Assembly: GCA_964529975.1 (NCBI GenBank)
Contig: CAZGXW010000008.1
Location: forward strand, 1-63,929
Direction: 5' to 3'
Origin: JADFMN01 sp964529975
Lineage (GTDB): Bacteria > Armatimonadota > Fimbriimonadia > Fimbriimonadales > Fimbriimonadaceae
DNA length: 63,929 bases
In this document: one piece after another, positions 16,790 through 24,532 of the stretch
Layout: each line of letters begins with the position of its first letter
Position numbering within the stretch: position 1 is the stretch's first letter
Program-made: the position numbers and the translations under genes
The notes under the pieces: generated by a model
Told to the model about the DNA's origin: nothing
What the model saw: only the letters and a program-made list of their open reading frames with translations
Database searches by the model: none

Positions 16790-17779
16790 CTAGCCTCGCT
16801 CCCGAGCGTCCGCTGGCAAGCGAGGGCCTTTGACAGGCGCGAACAGCACGCGCAAGAACAGCCCTACGCGGTGCCGTGCTGCCGACCAAGCGAACAGCGT
16901 CACAACAGACGCAACCAACCAAACCAGCAGCCGCAACAGCGCGCCCATCCTGTCCAAAAGCCAGCAAACGAAGGCAGAAACCCGCCCGTGATGAATGAGA
17001 AAGTACAACTCCTTCCCACGGTTGTAGCGTGCCACCGCCTCCCATCGCGAAGCGCTGCTCGCGCCAAGCTCGTGAACGAACCGGCACGTCGGCACCCACA
17101 CGATCCGTCCGTGCCGACGCAGCCGCCGACAAAGTTCCGTGTCCTCGCAGTACAAAAAGAACCGCTCGTCGAAGCGCTCGATCGGCCGGACCATCAAGCA
17201 CGCCCCCATCACTTGTTCGACATCATAAGTCTCCGCTCTCCCCTCCGGGGGAGAGGGGTCGGGGGTGAGGGGAGTGCCCTGCAACCTCGAAGACATCCAA
17301 TAGGGCGATAGGAGGGCCGACCTTGGAAACGCCTTCTCCAAAAGCGTCTGCTCACAGAACACGGCCCATAGCGTTAACGCCGCGCAACACGACTCCTGCA
17401 AACGACCATCAGGGAACTCCAACCTGCCTCCACAGGCAACCACGTCTGGAGAAGACGCCATCACCCGCCGAAGCCCACCCACCGCACCAGGCAAGGCCAC
17501 AGCATCACTGTTCAAGAACAGCACCAGGTCCCCGCCCGCCGTGTCCATCCCCTGGTTGCAAGCCGCCCCAAATCCGCGGTTCACAGCGTTCCGCACAAGC
17601 ACGACAGAAGGAAACGAGTCAGCAACCATCTCCGCAGACCCATCCTTGCTCGCATTGTCGACGACGACAACCTCGTCAGCCTCCCCCAAGCTCTCCAAAC
17701 ACCGCCGCAGGTGCTCGCGCGTGTTGTAACTCACCACCACGACTGAGACCCGCGCCACGAGCCGTGTTGTACCTGCCAC
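16790..17779 (-). CDS. GT2 family glycosyltransferase with repeat insertion
   Basis: 329 residues. The GT-A fold starts at VSVVVVSYNTREHLRRCLES, with VVVVDNASKDGSAEMV and the metal-binding FLNSDAVAL near residue 92. MGACLMVRP and FFLYCEDTELCRRLRRHG match the rhamnosyltransferase-like GT2 branch, and two hydrophobic stretches lie near the C-terminus. The likely role is building a surface polysaccharide, which fits the Wzm/Wzt pair it converges with. Near residues 168-183 the sequence TPLTPDPSPPEGRAE is encoded by a GC-rich palindrome and has no counterpart in the family, so it looks inserted in frame. Confidence 0.88.
   Translation of the reverse strand: MAGTTRLVARVSVVVVSYNTREHLRRCLESLGEADEVVVVDNASKDGSAEMVADSFPSVVLVRNAVNRGFGAACNQGMDTAGGDLVLFLNSDAVALPGAVGGLRRVMASSPDVVACGGRLEFPDGRLQESCCAALTLWAVFCEQTLLEKAFPRSALLSPYWMSSRLQGTPLTPDPSPPEGRAETYDVEQVMGACLMVRPIERFDERFFLYCEDTELCRRLRRHGRIVWVPTCRFVHELGASSASRWEAVARYNRGKELYFLIHHGRVSAFVCWLLDRMGALLRLLVWLVASVVTLFAWSAARHRVGLFLRVLFAPVKGPRLPADARERG
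17231..17273. repeat. palindromic CTCTCCCC element inside a gene
   Basis: CTCTCCCC (17236-17243) and GGGGAGAG (17248-17255) form a perfect 8-bp hairpin with a TCCG loop, followed by a G-rich arm. Related copies are at 23853-23909 and 32256-32300. Here it is read in frame by the glycosyltransferase gene. Confidence 0.7.
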
Positions 17780-17813
17780 GCCAACGGCAGGGGGTGTGGG
17801 GTTCCGGCAGTGC

Positions 17814-17819
17814 TAGAAT
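17814..17819 (+). promoter_or_regulatory. -10 box TAGAAT, 8 nt before greA ATG
   Basis: TAGAAT ends eight bases before the greA ATG with no Shine-Dalgarno sequence. A transcription start within two bases of the ATG is inferred. Confidence 0.5.
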
Positions 17820-17827
17820 GAAGCCCC

Positions 17828-18301
17828 ATGTCCCAGGACGTCCTCCTCTCGCAGGACGGCTTTGACCGTCTGAAGTCCGAACTTGAGCAACTCAAGTCGG
17901 TCGAACGACAGCGCGTCTCAGACGCCATCCGAGAGGCCAAGTCGCACGGCGACCTCCGAGAGAACGCGATGTACCACGAGGCCAAACTCAACCAAAAGCG
18001 CCTCGAAGGACGCATAGCAGAACTGGAGAAAGTCCTGCAAACGGCTCAGATCGTCGAGCGGCCGATCCACGACAAGGTCATCGCCCATCTAGGGTCGTTG
18101 GTGACCCTCAAAGACCTCAAATGGAACGACGAGGTCAAGATGACCCTGGTCGGAGCGTTCGAGGCCGACCCGACCCTCGACCGAATCTCCATCACCTCAC
18201 CCCTCGGCGCGGCCCTCATGGGCAAAGAAGTCGGCGACGAAATCGAGTACGAGGCTCCCGCTGGTGTTCAAAAGTACAAGATTCTCAATATCGAAGGCTA
18301 G
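17828..18301 (+). CDS. greA: transcription elongation factor GreA
   Basis: A 157-residue factor that rescues backtracked RNA polymerase by stimulating transcript cleavage. The N-terminal coiled coil contains the catalytic acidic tip: IREAKSHGDLRENAMYHEAK, with Asp-Leu-Arg-Glu-Asn near residues 42-46. The C-terminal FKBP-like domain ends in ITSPLGAALMGKEVGDEIEY, a strong family signature. Length is normal. The downstream lipoprotein gene overlaps its last 38 bases. Confidence 0.96.
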   Translation: MSQDVLLSQDGFDRLKSELEQLKSVERQRVSDAIREAKSHGDLRENAMYHEAKLNQKRLEGRIAELEKVLQTAQIVERPIHDKVIAHLGSLVTLKDLKWNDEVKMTLVGAFEADPTLDRISITSPLGAALMGKEVGDEIEYEAPAGVQKYKILNIEG

Positions 18302-18971
18302 CGTCGCCGTAATCGCTTTCGCCGGGATCGGCTGCGCCGCTCCCGAACGCGTGACCGTCGAGCCGGAAGAACCGCCTGTTGTCAAGATCGAGCAGATCCC
18401 CTTCGAGGACAGAGTCCCGAGCGACCAAGACCTTGCCCTCTTCAACGGCGACCTTGTGCTCCGCCTTGGAACGTCGCGCGACCGCGCGCTCCGAGTTTTC
18501 GCAAAGCCACAACGCAGCACACCGTTGACGACGCTGCCGCCGACCTTTGGCGATGCGTTCTCGGCCGTTGGTTGGGAGACCGACACGCTCTCCTTTGGGG
18601 CCATCCTCTTCAAACGACCGACCGGCCCCGAAGACGGGGCCAGCCCCGAACAACTCGTCCTCGCCATGTACACCCAAGAGGACGCGGACGACACGACGGT
18701 CCAAGAGACGGTCGGACGCTACACCGAGGAGTTTGGCGAGCCTTCGCACGTCTACCCAGGAGCGAACATTGCCTACTGGTTCTGGATCAGGCCAGCGCGA
18801 TGGCTCATGGTCAGCAAGTGCGTGGACCACAACGGCAAGCCTTCCGTGACAGTCGCCCTGGGAGCCCCCCAAGCTATGCGCGAACTCCGCATGGCCACCG
18901 ACCTCGCCCAGGCCGACCAGAACAAGGCCATCGAACGACTCGCCGCCAACGGCGGAACAAAGTCCGATTGA
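18264..18971 (+). CDS. lipoprotein of unknown function
   Basis: 235 residues starting at a GTG inside the end of greA. The N-terminus (FKSTRFSISKASVAVIAFAG) leads to a lipobox-like GIGC, so lipid attachment near residue 24 is likely. No known domain is recognised. The middle segment VLRLGTSRDRALRVFAKP and the aromatic AYWFWIRPARWLMVS suggest a globular alpha/beta fold. The 38-bp overlap with greA is needed to include the signal peptide; no later start codon would keep it. Co-transcription with greA is probable. Confidence 0.68.
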   Translation: MFKSTRFSISKASVAVIAFAGIGCAAPERVTVEPEEPPVVKIEQIPFEDRVPSDQDLALFNGDLVLRLGTSRDRALRVFAKPQRSTPLTTLPPTFGDAFSAVGWETDTLSFGAILFKRPTGPEDGASPEQLVLAMYTQEDADDTTVQETVGRYTEEFGEPSHVYPGANIAYWFWIRPARWLMVSKCVDHNGKPSVTVALGAPQAMRELRMATDLAQADQNKAIERLAANGGTKSD

Positions 18972-19080
18972 CGGAACGAATCCGCCCAGGGTAACGTCCT
19001 GAACATTGTCGGAGCGCGAGCAAAGACAAAATCCAACAGAACGGAGGTGTCGATTTTTTGAAGAGTGACAGTCAGATAAA

Positions 19081-19155
19081 CCAGGGAGGTGCCGGGTTTT
19101 AGCGACCCGACTCCTATGACTGGGTCGGGTCTAGCGATGGATCCTGACCTCCCTG
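19081..19155 (+). ncRNA. possible structured RNA or leader element
   Basis: This gap of about 250 bp before kdsB holds a nested foldable element. The closing stem is CAGGGAGGT (19082-19090) with ACCTCCCTG (19147-19155). Inside, GACCCGA (19104-19110) pairs with TCGGGTC (19125-19131). The same strand could instead pair CGGGT (19093-19097) with ACCCG (19105-19109), so two exclusive folds exist. No known riboswitch or ncRNA family is recognised. Confidence 0.4.
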
Positions 19156-19164
19156 TATAAAGGC

Positions 19165-19193
19165 TTGCAGCCCCGGCAAATCCGGGGCTGCAA
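19165..19193 (+). terminator. strong 12-bp hairpin upstream of kdsB
   Basis: TTGCAGCCCCGG (19165-19176) pairs perfectly with CCGGGGCTGCAA (19182-19193) around a 5-nt loop. No T-tract follows. It could end a short transcript from the structured element just upstream, 33 bp before the kdsB start. Confidence 0.5.
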
Positions 19194-19213
19194 TGCGTTC
19201 AGGCACCCCAAAG

Positions 19214-19219
19214 TATCCT
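19214..19219 (+). promoter_or_regulatory. -10 box TATCCT, 6 nt before kdsB ATG
   Basis: TATCCT ends six bases before the kdsB ATG, with no Shine-Dalgarno sequence. It lies downstream of the 12-bp hairpin, so kdsB may be transcribed independently and leaderless. Confidence 0.45.
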
Positions 19220-19225
19220 CAACAT

Positions 19226-19948
19226 ATGCGCTGCGCCATCGTCGTCCCGGCCCGCATGGGATCAACCCGCTTCCCGGGCAAGCCGCTCGTCGACCTCCTC
19301 GGCAAACCTATGGTCCAGTGGGTCGTCGAACGTGCCAGCGAGGCGGACATAGCAGAGCAGGTCGTCGTCGCGACGCCCGACCAAGAGATCGCCGACGCCT
19401 GCGAGCGCTTCGGCGCCCGAGCGGTCCTCACTAGCCCCGACCACCCGACCGGCACAGACCGCATCGCAGAGGTCGCCACGCTCATCAAAGCGGACGTCTA
19501 TGTCAACGTCCAGGGCGACGAGCCCCTCGTCTCCCCGCAAGACATCAAGGCCTGCGCGACTCCGCTCCTGCAAGACACCTCAGTCGTCATGGGCAGCGTC
19601 TACGCGCACTGCACTGACGATGAACTCGACAACCCCGCCGTCGTCAAGGTCGTCACAGACCTGAAGGGCGACGCCCTCTACTTTTCAAGGCACGCAGTCC
19701 CTTACGACCGCAGTGGTCGCACCGAACCGGTCAAGAAGCACATCGGGCTGTACGCCTACACAGCCGAAGTCCTCCATGGGTTCGCTGGTTGGCCCCAAAC
19801 GCCGCTCGAAAAGGCCGAAAGCCTCGAGCAACTCCGCTTCCTCGAGCACGGCATCAAGATCAGGATGTCCAAAGGCACTGGCTCGCCGGTCGCCGTCGAT
19901 ACACCAGAGCAGGCGGACGCCGTCCGCGCGATCCTTTCCAACCGTTAG
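19226..19948 (+). CDS. kdsB: 3-deoxy-manno-octulosonate cytidylyltransferase
   Basis: Activates Kdo as CMP-Kdo for lipid A-core assembly; its presence argues for an LPS-type outer membrane. The 240-residue protein begins with the nucleotide-binding VVPARMGSTRFPGKPL. It continues with SPDHPTGTDRIAEVA near residue 73 and VNVQGDEPLVSP near residue 93. KKHIGLYAYTAEVL near residue 172 and LEQLRFLEHGIKI near residue 202 match the KdsB C-terminal half. An upstream ATG at 19193 would add eleven residues not found in the family. Confidence 0.95.
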   Translation: MRCAIVVPARMGSTRFPGKPLVDLLGKPMVQWVVERASEADIAEQVVVATPDQEIADACERFGARAVLTSPDHPTGTDRIAEVATLIKADVYVNVQGDEPLVSPQDIKACATPLLQDTSVVMGSVYAHCTDDELDNPAVVKVVTDLKGDALYFSRHAVPYDRSGRTEPVKKHIGLYAYTAEVLHGFAGWPQTPLEKAESLEQLRFLEHGIKIRMSKGTGSPVAVDTPEQADAVRAILSNR

Positions 19949-19987
19949 CCGCACCCGGCAAAAGATATACTCGACCCCAATCCAAGC

Positions 19988-22192
19988 ATGACGTTTCCTT
20001 CAGACAGACCGGTTCCAGAGGAACTCAAACAACTCCTCGACCACTGTCGCGAACGAATGCCCGAGGCCGATCTCGACAAGATCGCCCGCGCCTACTTCAT
20101 GGCCGAGGACGCCCACGCAGGGCAGACAAGGAGCAGCGGAGAACCATACGTCGGACACCCCCTAGAAGTCGCGCGCATCGTCGCCGACCTCCACATGGAC
20201 GCAGACACGGTCGTCGCCGCACTGCTCCATGACACGCTCGAAGACACGCCGATCGAGGCCGACGCGATCCAAAAGGAGTTCGGGTCCGAAGTCGCCCAAC
20301 TCGTCGAAGGCGTCACAAAACTTCGCCTCAACGTCAACCCAGAAGCCACACCAAGACAGAAGGCCGCCGCTGAGAAGGAGAGGAGCGCAGAGTCCCTCCG
20401 CAAAATGCTCCTCGCCATGGCCCAAGACGTGCGAGTCATGGTCATCAAACTCGCCGACCGGCTGCACAACATGCGCACCCTCACCGCGCTGCCCGAGAGC
20501 CGCCAAGTCCGCATCGCCAGCGAGACCCTCGACGTCTACGCACCGCTCGCCGCGCGCCTCGGCATCTGGCAAGTCAAGTGGCAACTCGAAGACCTCGCCT
20601 TCAAGGTCCTGCATCCGACCGACTTCCAAAAGATCAGCGACATGGTCGCAAAGACGAGGCAAGAACGAGAGGGCCAGGTCGAAGAGGCGCTAACTGCACT
20701 AAGAGGACGCTTGGACGAGAAAGGCCTAAAGCACGTCGAGATCGCAGGAAGGCCAAAGCACCTCTACAGCATCTACAACAAGATCGCCGTCCAAAAAGTC
20801 CCGTTCGAGGAGATCTACGACCTCCTCGCCCTGCGAGTCATCGTCGAGGAACAGAGCGAGTGCTACACGGTCCTCGGCCTAGTCCACGAACTGTGGCTGC
20901 CCATGCCCGGCCTGTTCTACGACTACATCGCCATGCCCAAGCCTAACGGCTACCAGTCCCTGCACACGAAGGTCATCGGCCCAGGCGGAGACCCGCTCGA
21001 AGTCCAGATCAGGACCAGGCGCATGCACGCCATTGCGGAATACGGCTTCGCCGCGCACTGGTCGTACAAAGAAGGTAAGGACCGCGCAGAACACGCCGCA
21101 AACCTTGCGCGGCTCCGCTCCCAACTCTTCGACTGGTCGAGCGACGCGCGCATGTCGAGCGACTTCCTGCGCACAGTGTCCACCGACCTCTTCAGTGAGC
21201 AGGTGTTCGTGTTCACCCCAAAGGGCGACGTCCTCGACCTGCCCAAAGACTCCACACCGATCGACTTCGCGTTCCGGGTCCACTCCGAACTCGGCCTCAA
21301 AGTGGTCGGCGCGAAGGTCAACGGAATCATGGTCCCCCTCAGCGCAAGGCTGCAGAACGGCGACGTTGTCGAAATGATCACGCGCCCCAACGCACAGCCA
21401 AGCCTCGACTGGATGGAGTTCGTCAAGTCGCAGAACGCGCGCAGCAAACTCCGCCACCACTTCCGAAGGCTCAACCGCGACGATAGCGAGAGGAACGGCA
21501 GAGAAGCGCTCGAAAAGGAGATGCGCTCGCGGGGCTTCGATCCAAGGCAGATCGTCAACGACGAGCACCTCAACATAGTCGCACAGAAGATCCGCAACTG
21601 CACGAGCCCGTCCGACGTCCTCGTGCGCGTAGGCGAGGGCCTCGTCAGTGTGCAGAACGTCGCCAACAAACTGCAGGCGCTGGTGCGCACAGAAGACGAC
21701 CAAGCGATCAAGGTGAAGTCCCGCGTCGCGCCCGTCCCAACGGTCGTCACAGGGATCGATAACGTCATGCTGCGCCGCGCGAAGTGCTGCATGCCTGTGC
21801 CAGAAGAGGACGTGATCGGCTACGTCACGCGGGGTAGGGGCATCATGATCCACCGACGGGTCTGCCCGAACGCGATCTGGATGGTCGAGAACGAGCCAGA
21901 ACGCATCACAGAGCTCAATTGGCACGCCGACGGATCGAAGCACCCGGTCAACCTGCGCATCGTCACAGTAGACCGCCAAGGGCTCCTCATGGACATCTCC
22001 ACGATCTTCAGCGAGGCCAAGGCGGACGTCACCGCCGCAAAGATCCGAACGCTCCCCAACAACACCGCCGAGATAAACATCACCATCGCCGTCCGCGACA
22101 TGAAGAACCTCCAAGACGTCGTGAACAAGGTCAACCAGTTCTCAGACGTCATCTCCATCCTCCGCGTCTTCGGCCGAACGGCGCAAAAGTAG
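19988..22192 (+). CDS. bifunctional (p)ppGpp synthetase/hydrolase
   Basis: Makes and degrades the stringent-response alarmone in the cytoplasm. The 734-residue protein has the full Rel/SpoT layout. An HD hydrolase with ALLHDTLEDTPIEADA lies near residues 50-200, and a synthetase with GRPKHLYSIYNK and YDLLALRVIVEE near 250-360. A TGS domain (VFVFTPKGDVLDLPKDSTPI) is near 405, a cysteine motif (RRAKCCMPVPEEDVIGY) near 597, and a C-terminal ACT domain near 655-734. The charged motif that is RFKD in bifunctional enzymes and ExDD in RelA reads LFYD here (residues 309-312). A TATACT box lies 16 nt before the ATG. Confidence 0.95.
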   Translation: MTFPSDRPVPEELKQLLDHCRERMPEADLDKIARAYFMAEDAHAGQTRSSGEPYVGHPLEVARIVADLHMDADTVVAALLHDTLEDTPIEADAIQKEFGSEVAQLVEGVTKLRLNVNPEATPRQKAAAEKERSAESLRKMLLAMAQDVRVMVIKLADRLHNMRTLTALPESRQVRIASETLDVYAPLAARLGIWQVKWQLEDLAFKVLHPTDFQKISDMVAKTRQEREGQVEEALTALRGRLDEKGLKHVEIAGRPKHLYSIYNKIAVQKVPFEEIYDLLALRVIVEEQSECYTVLGLVHELWLPMPGLFYDYIAMPKPNGYQSLHTKVIGPGGDPLEVQIRTRRMHAIAEYGFAAHWSYKEGKDRAEHAANLARLRSQLFDWSSDARMSSDFLRTVSTDLFSEQVFVFTPKGDVLDLPKDSTPIDFAFRVHSELGLKVVGAKVNGIMVPLSARLQNGDVVEMITRPNAQPSLDWMEFVKSQNARSKLRHHFRRLNRDDSERNGREALEKEMRSRGFDPRQIVNDEHLNIVAQKIRNCTSPSDVLVRVGEGLVSVQNVANKLQALVRTEDDQAIKVKSRVAPVPTVVTGIDNVMLRRAKCCMPVPEEDVIGYVTRGRGIMIHRRVCPNAIWMVENEPERITELNWHADGSKHPVNLRIVTVDRQGLLMDISTIFSEAKADVTAAKIRTLPNNTAEINITIAVRDMKNLQDVVNKVNQFSDVISILRVFGRTAQK

Positions 22193-22304
22193 CAATGGCC
22201 ACTCGATGCCAGAAGGGTTGCTTTCTAAGGGACGTCACACCACCACTGTTCCGCAACAGTTCGGCCATGGTTCGGCCACCGTTCAGCCATAGTTTGGCGT
22301 CCCC

Positions 22305-22790
22305 ATGAAAGCCATCGTCCAACGCGTCACAAGCGCCAAAGTCGATGTCGACGGCAAAACGGTCGGCGAGATCGGCCAGGGCCTACTCGTCCTCGTCGCC
22401 GCCCACCGCGACGATACAGAGCACTGCGCCCAGAAACTCGCCGAACGCATCGCCAACCTCCGCATCTTTAACGACCACGAAGGCAGGATGAACTTGTCTA
22501 TCTCCATGCACGCCGAGAATCGTTCAGCCATCGTTGAGCAACAGGTCAGCGACCGGGCAGCGCCCGCCTCGATCCTCGCCGTCTCCAACTTTACAGTCCT
22601 CGGCGACACAACGCAACGCCGACCATCATTCATTGCCGCCGCACCCTACGAACAAGGCGAACGGCTCTTCAACGCCTTCGTAGACGCCCTCAAAGCCATT
22701 GGAATCGACACGCAGACCGGTGTCTTCGGCGCAGACATGAAGGTCACCCTCACGAACGACGGCCCCGTCACCGTCATCGTCGTATCCTGA
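22305..22790 (+). CDS. dtd: D-aminoacyl-tRNA deacylase
   Basis: Removes D-amino acids (and glycine) mischarged onto tRNA. The 161-residue protein starts MKAIVQRVTSAKVDVDGKTV and ends with the Gly-cisPro motif in LTNDGPVTVIV. The central motif, normally SQFTL, reads VSNFTVLGDTTQRRPSF near residue 97: the catalytic threonine is kept but Gln is replaced by Asn. The upstream gap contains a degenerate run of roughly 11-bp GTTCGGCCA units at about 22250-22300. No Shine-Dalgarno sequence is evident. Confidence 0.93.
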   Translation: MKAIVQRVTSAKVDVDGKTVGEIGQGLLVLVAAHRDDTEHCAQKLAERIANLRIFNDHEGRMNLSISMHAENRSAIVEQQVSDRAAPASILAVSNFTVLGDTTQRRPSFIAAAPYEQGERLFNAFVDALKAIGIDTQTGVFGADMKVTLTNDGPVTVIVVS

Positions 22791-22837
22791 CGCACCGAGC
22801 AGGGTGCCGCTCCATCCGCGCCTTGACTCGTCAACGC

Positions 22838-23006
22838 TTGGAGGGCACGGCTCCGTCCGCGCCAACTAACGTAGCCGCAGGCTTTAGCCTGCGCTGACGA
22901 TTGCGCCTTTGGAGGGCGCGGCTCCGTCCGCGCCAACTAACGTAGCCGCAGGCTTTAGCCTGCGCTGACGAGTGCGCCTTTGGAGGGCGCAGCTCCGTCC
23001 GCGCCG
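22838..23006. repeat. 71-bp tandem repeat of two palindromes
   Basis: Units begin with TTGGAGGG at 22838, 22909 and 22980, exactly 71 bp apart; the third is cut short. Each full unit holds two inverted repeats: GGCGCGGCTCCGTCCGCGCC and CGCAGGCTTTAGCCTGCG. A decayed earlier copy may start at 22801. It fills the non-coding gap between dtd and the DUF5681 gene. Confidence 0.85.
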
Positions 23007-23021
23007 ACCCCCCAACAACAA

Positions 23022-23050
23022 TTGACACCCTGTGGAAAACGTCGTAAAAT
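23022..23050 (+). promoter_or_regulatory. consensus sigma-70 promoter
   Basis: TTGACA (23022-23027), a 17-bp spacer and TAAAAT (23045-23050) make a near-perfect promoter. The leader to the ATG at 23140 is about 80 nt and ends in AAAGGAGA, a strong Shine-Dalgarno. This is unlike the start-proximal -10 boxes of most other genes in the window. Confidence 0.75.
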
Positions 23051-23139
23051 AATCTCCCGCCAAGGGAACCAGTAAACCGGACGCTGCGTCTATACTAGAC
23101 AAGTCGCCGGACAACGGGACAACAAAGGAGAACCTACAA

Positions 23140-23688
23140 ATGAACCTGTCTGAACCCAAACCAAGGCGCCCGAGAGCGTCGTCGTTCAACTCTGTCGAGG
23201 AGTTCTGGAGCCGCGTCGACTCGTGCCCGGAGCAGTTCCACTTCCTCGACGCCACCGAAATGCTTGCCTTCTCCAACGAGGTGTCGCTGGCCATCGAAAA
23301 ACGGGAGAAAAACGGGAGAAAAATGAACTCAAAAAACGGGAGAAAACGGGAAGAAACGGGAGGATCTAGGGACGCGCAGTTTAAGGGCGGGAACGGCGAG
23401 CCTGGTGTCAACGGACACGCAGGCTCGCCAAACGGGCAGACGCAGAAGGTCGGCCCGGGAAACCCGCCAAAGGAACACCAGTTCAAGAACGGAAACCCTG
23501 GCGGCCCGGGCAGACCCAAGGGCAACCTCACGTTGCGAAAGATGATCAGGGCCGTCCTGTACGAGCCAGAGTTCGAGGGCAAGCAAATGGCCGCGGTAGT
23601 CAACGCACTGTTCTCTCAGGCGATCAAAGGCAACACGCACGCCATCCGCATCATCTGCGAACAGAGCGCACCTCGGCGCAAACGATAG
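23140..23688 (+). CDS. DUF5681-like protein with low-complexity linker
   Basis: 182 residues. The recognisable part is the Gly/Pro/Asn-rich segment near residues 105-128 (GNPPKEHQFKNGNPGGPGRP), which resembles DUF5681, a domain often found near phage terminase genes. The C-terminus (NLTLRKMIRAVLYEPEFEGK onward) is helical. Residues 50-75 are Lys/Arg/Asn/Gly-rich and arise from repeated AACGGGAG units at about 23298-23370. The function is unknown. It stands alone, with a consensus promoter and strong Shine-Dalgarno, and no terminase or other phage gene nearby. Confidence 0.65.
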   Translation: MNLSEPKPRRPRASSFNSVEEFWSRVDSCPEQFHFLDATEMLAFSNEVSLAIEKREKNGRKMNSKNGRKREETGGSRDAQFKGGNGEPGVNGHAGSPNGQTQKVGPGNPPKEHQFKNGNPGGPGRPKGNLTLRKMIRAVLYEPEFEGKQMAAVVNALFSQAIKGNTHAIRIICEQSAPRRKR

Positions 23689-23703
23689 GGCAAACTTAGG
23701 AAG

Positions 23704-24498
23704 ATGCCCACCAAGAACGTCCTCGTCACTGGCTCGTCCCGCGGGATCGGTCGAGAGATCGCGCTCCGACTCGCAAAGGACGGCTGGAACGTCGCAATCC
23801 ACTACGCCAGCGGCGAAGAGTCTGCGCGATCGGTCGCAGAGGAATTGGGTCAGAACCCCCTCTCCGCGAGGGCATCGCTTCGCGGGGAGGGGGCAGGGGG
23901 TGGGGCATGCCTTGGCGTCTACCAAGCCGACCTCTACGACCCCGAGCAAGCCGTCGCCCTCATCGAAACAGTGACAGCAGATCACGGCCTTCAAGCCCTC
24001 GTCAACAACGCGGGCGTCTATCGCACGACCGACTTCCTCAACGATCCTGAAGACGAAGTCGAGCGAGAGTTTCGCGACACGTTCAACGTCAATTGGAACT
24101 CACCGCGCAGGATGATCCGGGGCGCGTGCAAGCACTTCGCGAAAAATGGCGGAGGCAAAGTCCTCAACATCGTGAGCCGCGTAGCACACCGCGGCGAGGC
24201 GCTCGCCAGCGCGTACTCCAGCAGCAAGGCCGCGCTCCTAAACCTCACCCGCGCACTCGCTGTCGAGACCGCGAAGCAGAACATCCAACACTTCGCGATC
24301 GCGCCGGGCTGGGTCGAGACCGCCATGGTCCGCAAGGACATGGACAAACGGCTCCCAGAGATCCTCGCGACGATCCCGCTTGGAAGAATGGCGACTCCGG
24401 CGGACGTGGCCGGCGCTGCGGCGTACCTTTTGAGCGATGAAGCGTCCTATCTCAGTGGCACCGTCATCGACATCAACGGAGCAAGTTACCTGCGCTAG
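23704..24498 (+). CDS. short-chain dehydrogenase/reductase with repeat insertion
   Basis: A 264-residue NAD(P)-dependent oxidoreductase, FabG-like. The cofactor motif TGSSRGIG is near residue 9 and NNAG near residue 101. The catalytic Ser is in NIVSRVAHRG, and Tyr/Lys are in YSSSK near residue 177. The C-terminus PADVAGAAAYLLSDEASYLS is typical. Residues 51-69 (NPLSARASLRGEGAGGG) are encoded by a palindromic GC-rich element and interrupt the loop between beta-3 and VYQADLYDP. They look like an in-frame insertion. The substrate is unknown. Confidence 0.9.
   Translation: MPTKNVLVTGSSRGIGREIALRLAKDGWNVAIHYASGEESARSVAEELGQNPLSARASLRGEGAGGGACLGVYQADLYDPEQAVALIETVTADHGLQALVNNAGVYRTTDFLNDPEDEVEREFRDTFNVNWNSPRRMIRGACKHFAKNGGGKVLNIVSRVAHRGEALASAYSSSKAALLNLTRALAVETAKQNIQHFAIAPGWVETAMVRKDMDKRLPEILATIPLGRMATPADVAGAAAYLLSDEASYLSGTVIDINGASYLR
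23853..23909. repeat. palindromic element inside SDR gene
   Basis: CCCCCTCTCCGCGA (23856-23869) pairs with TCGCGGGGAGGGGG (23880-23893) with one mismatch, followed by a G-rich tail. It belongs to the same family as 17231-17273 and 32256-32300 and keeps the reading frame of the dehydrogenase. Confidence 0.7.
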
Positions 24499-24532
24499 AA
24501 CGAAGAATTCCCTCCCCCTTGGGATTTGCCGC

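Noticed and set aside
20879..22114. 411-codon open frame on the minus strand
   Set aside because: It is antisense to the (p)ppGpp synthetase gene, its product matches no family, and it arises from GC-rich codon bias.
22838..23006. possible CRISPR array
   Set aside because: Units are directly adjacent, each internally palindromic, with no unique spacers and no cas genes nearby.
23853..23909. frameshift or assembly error in the SDR gene
   Set aside because: The extra segment keeps the frame and matches a repeat family also present at 17231 and 32256, so insertion explains it better.
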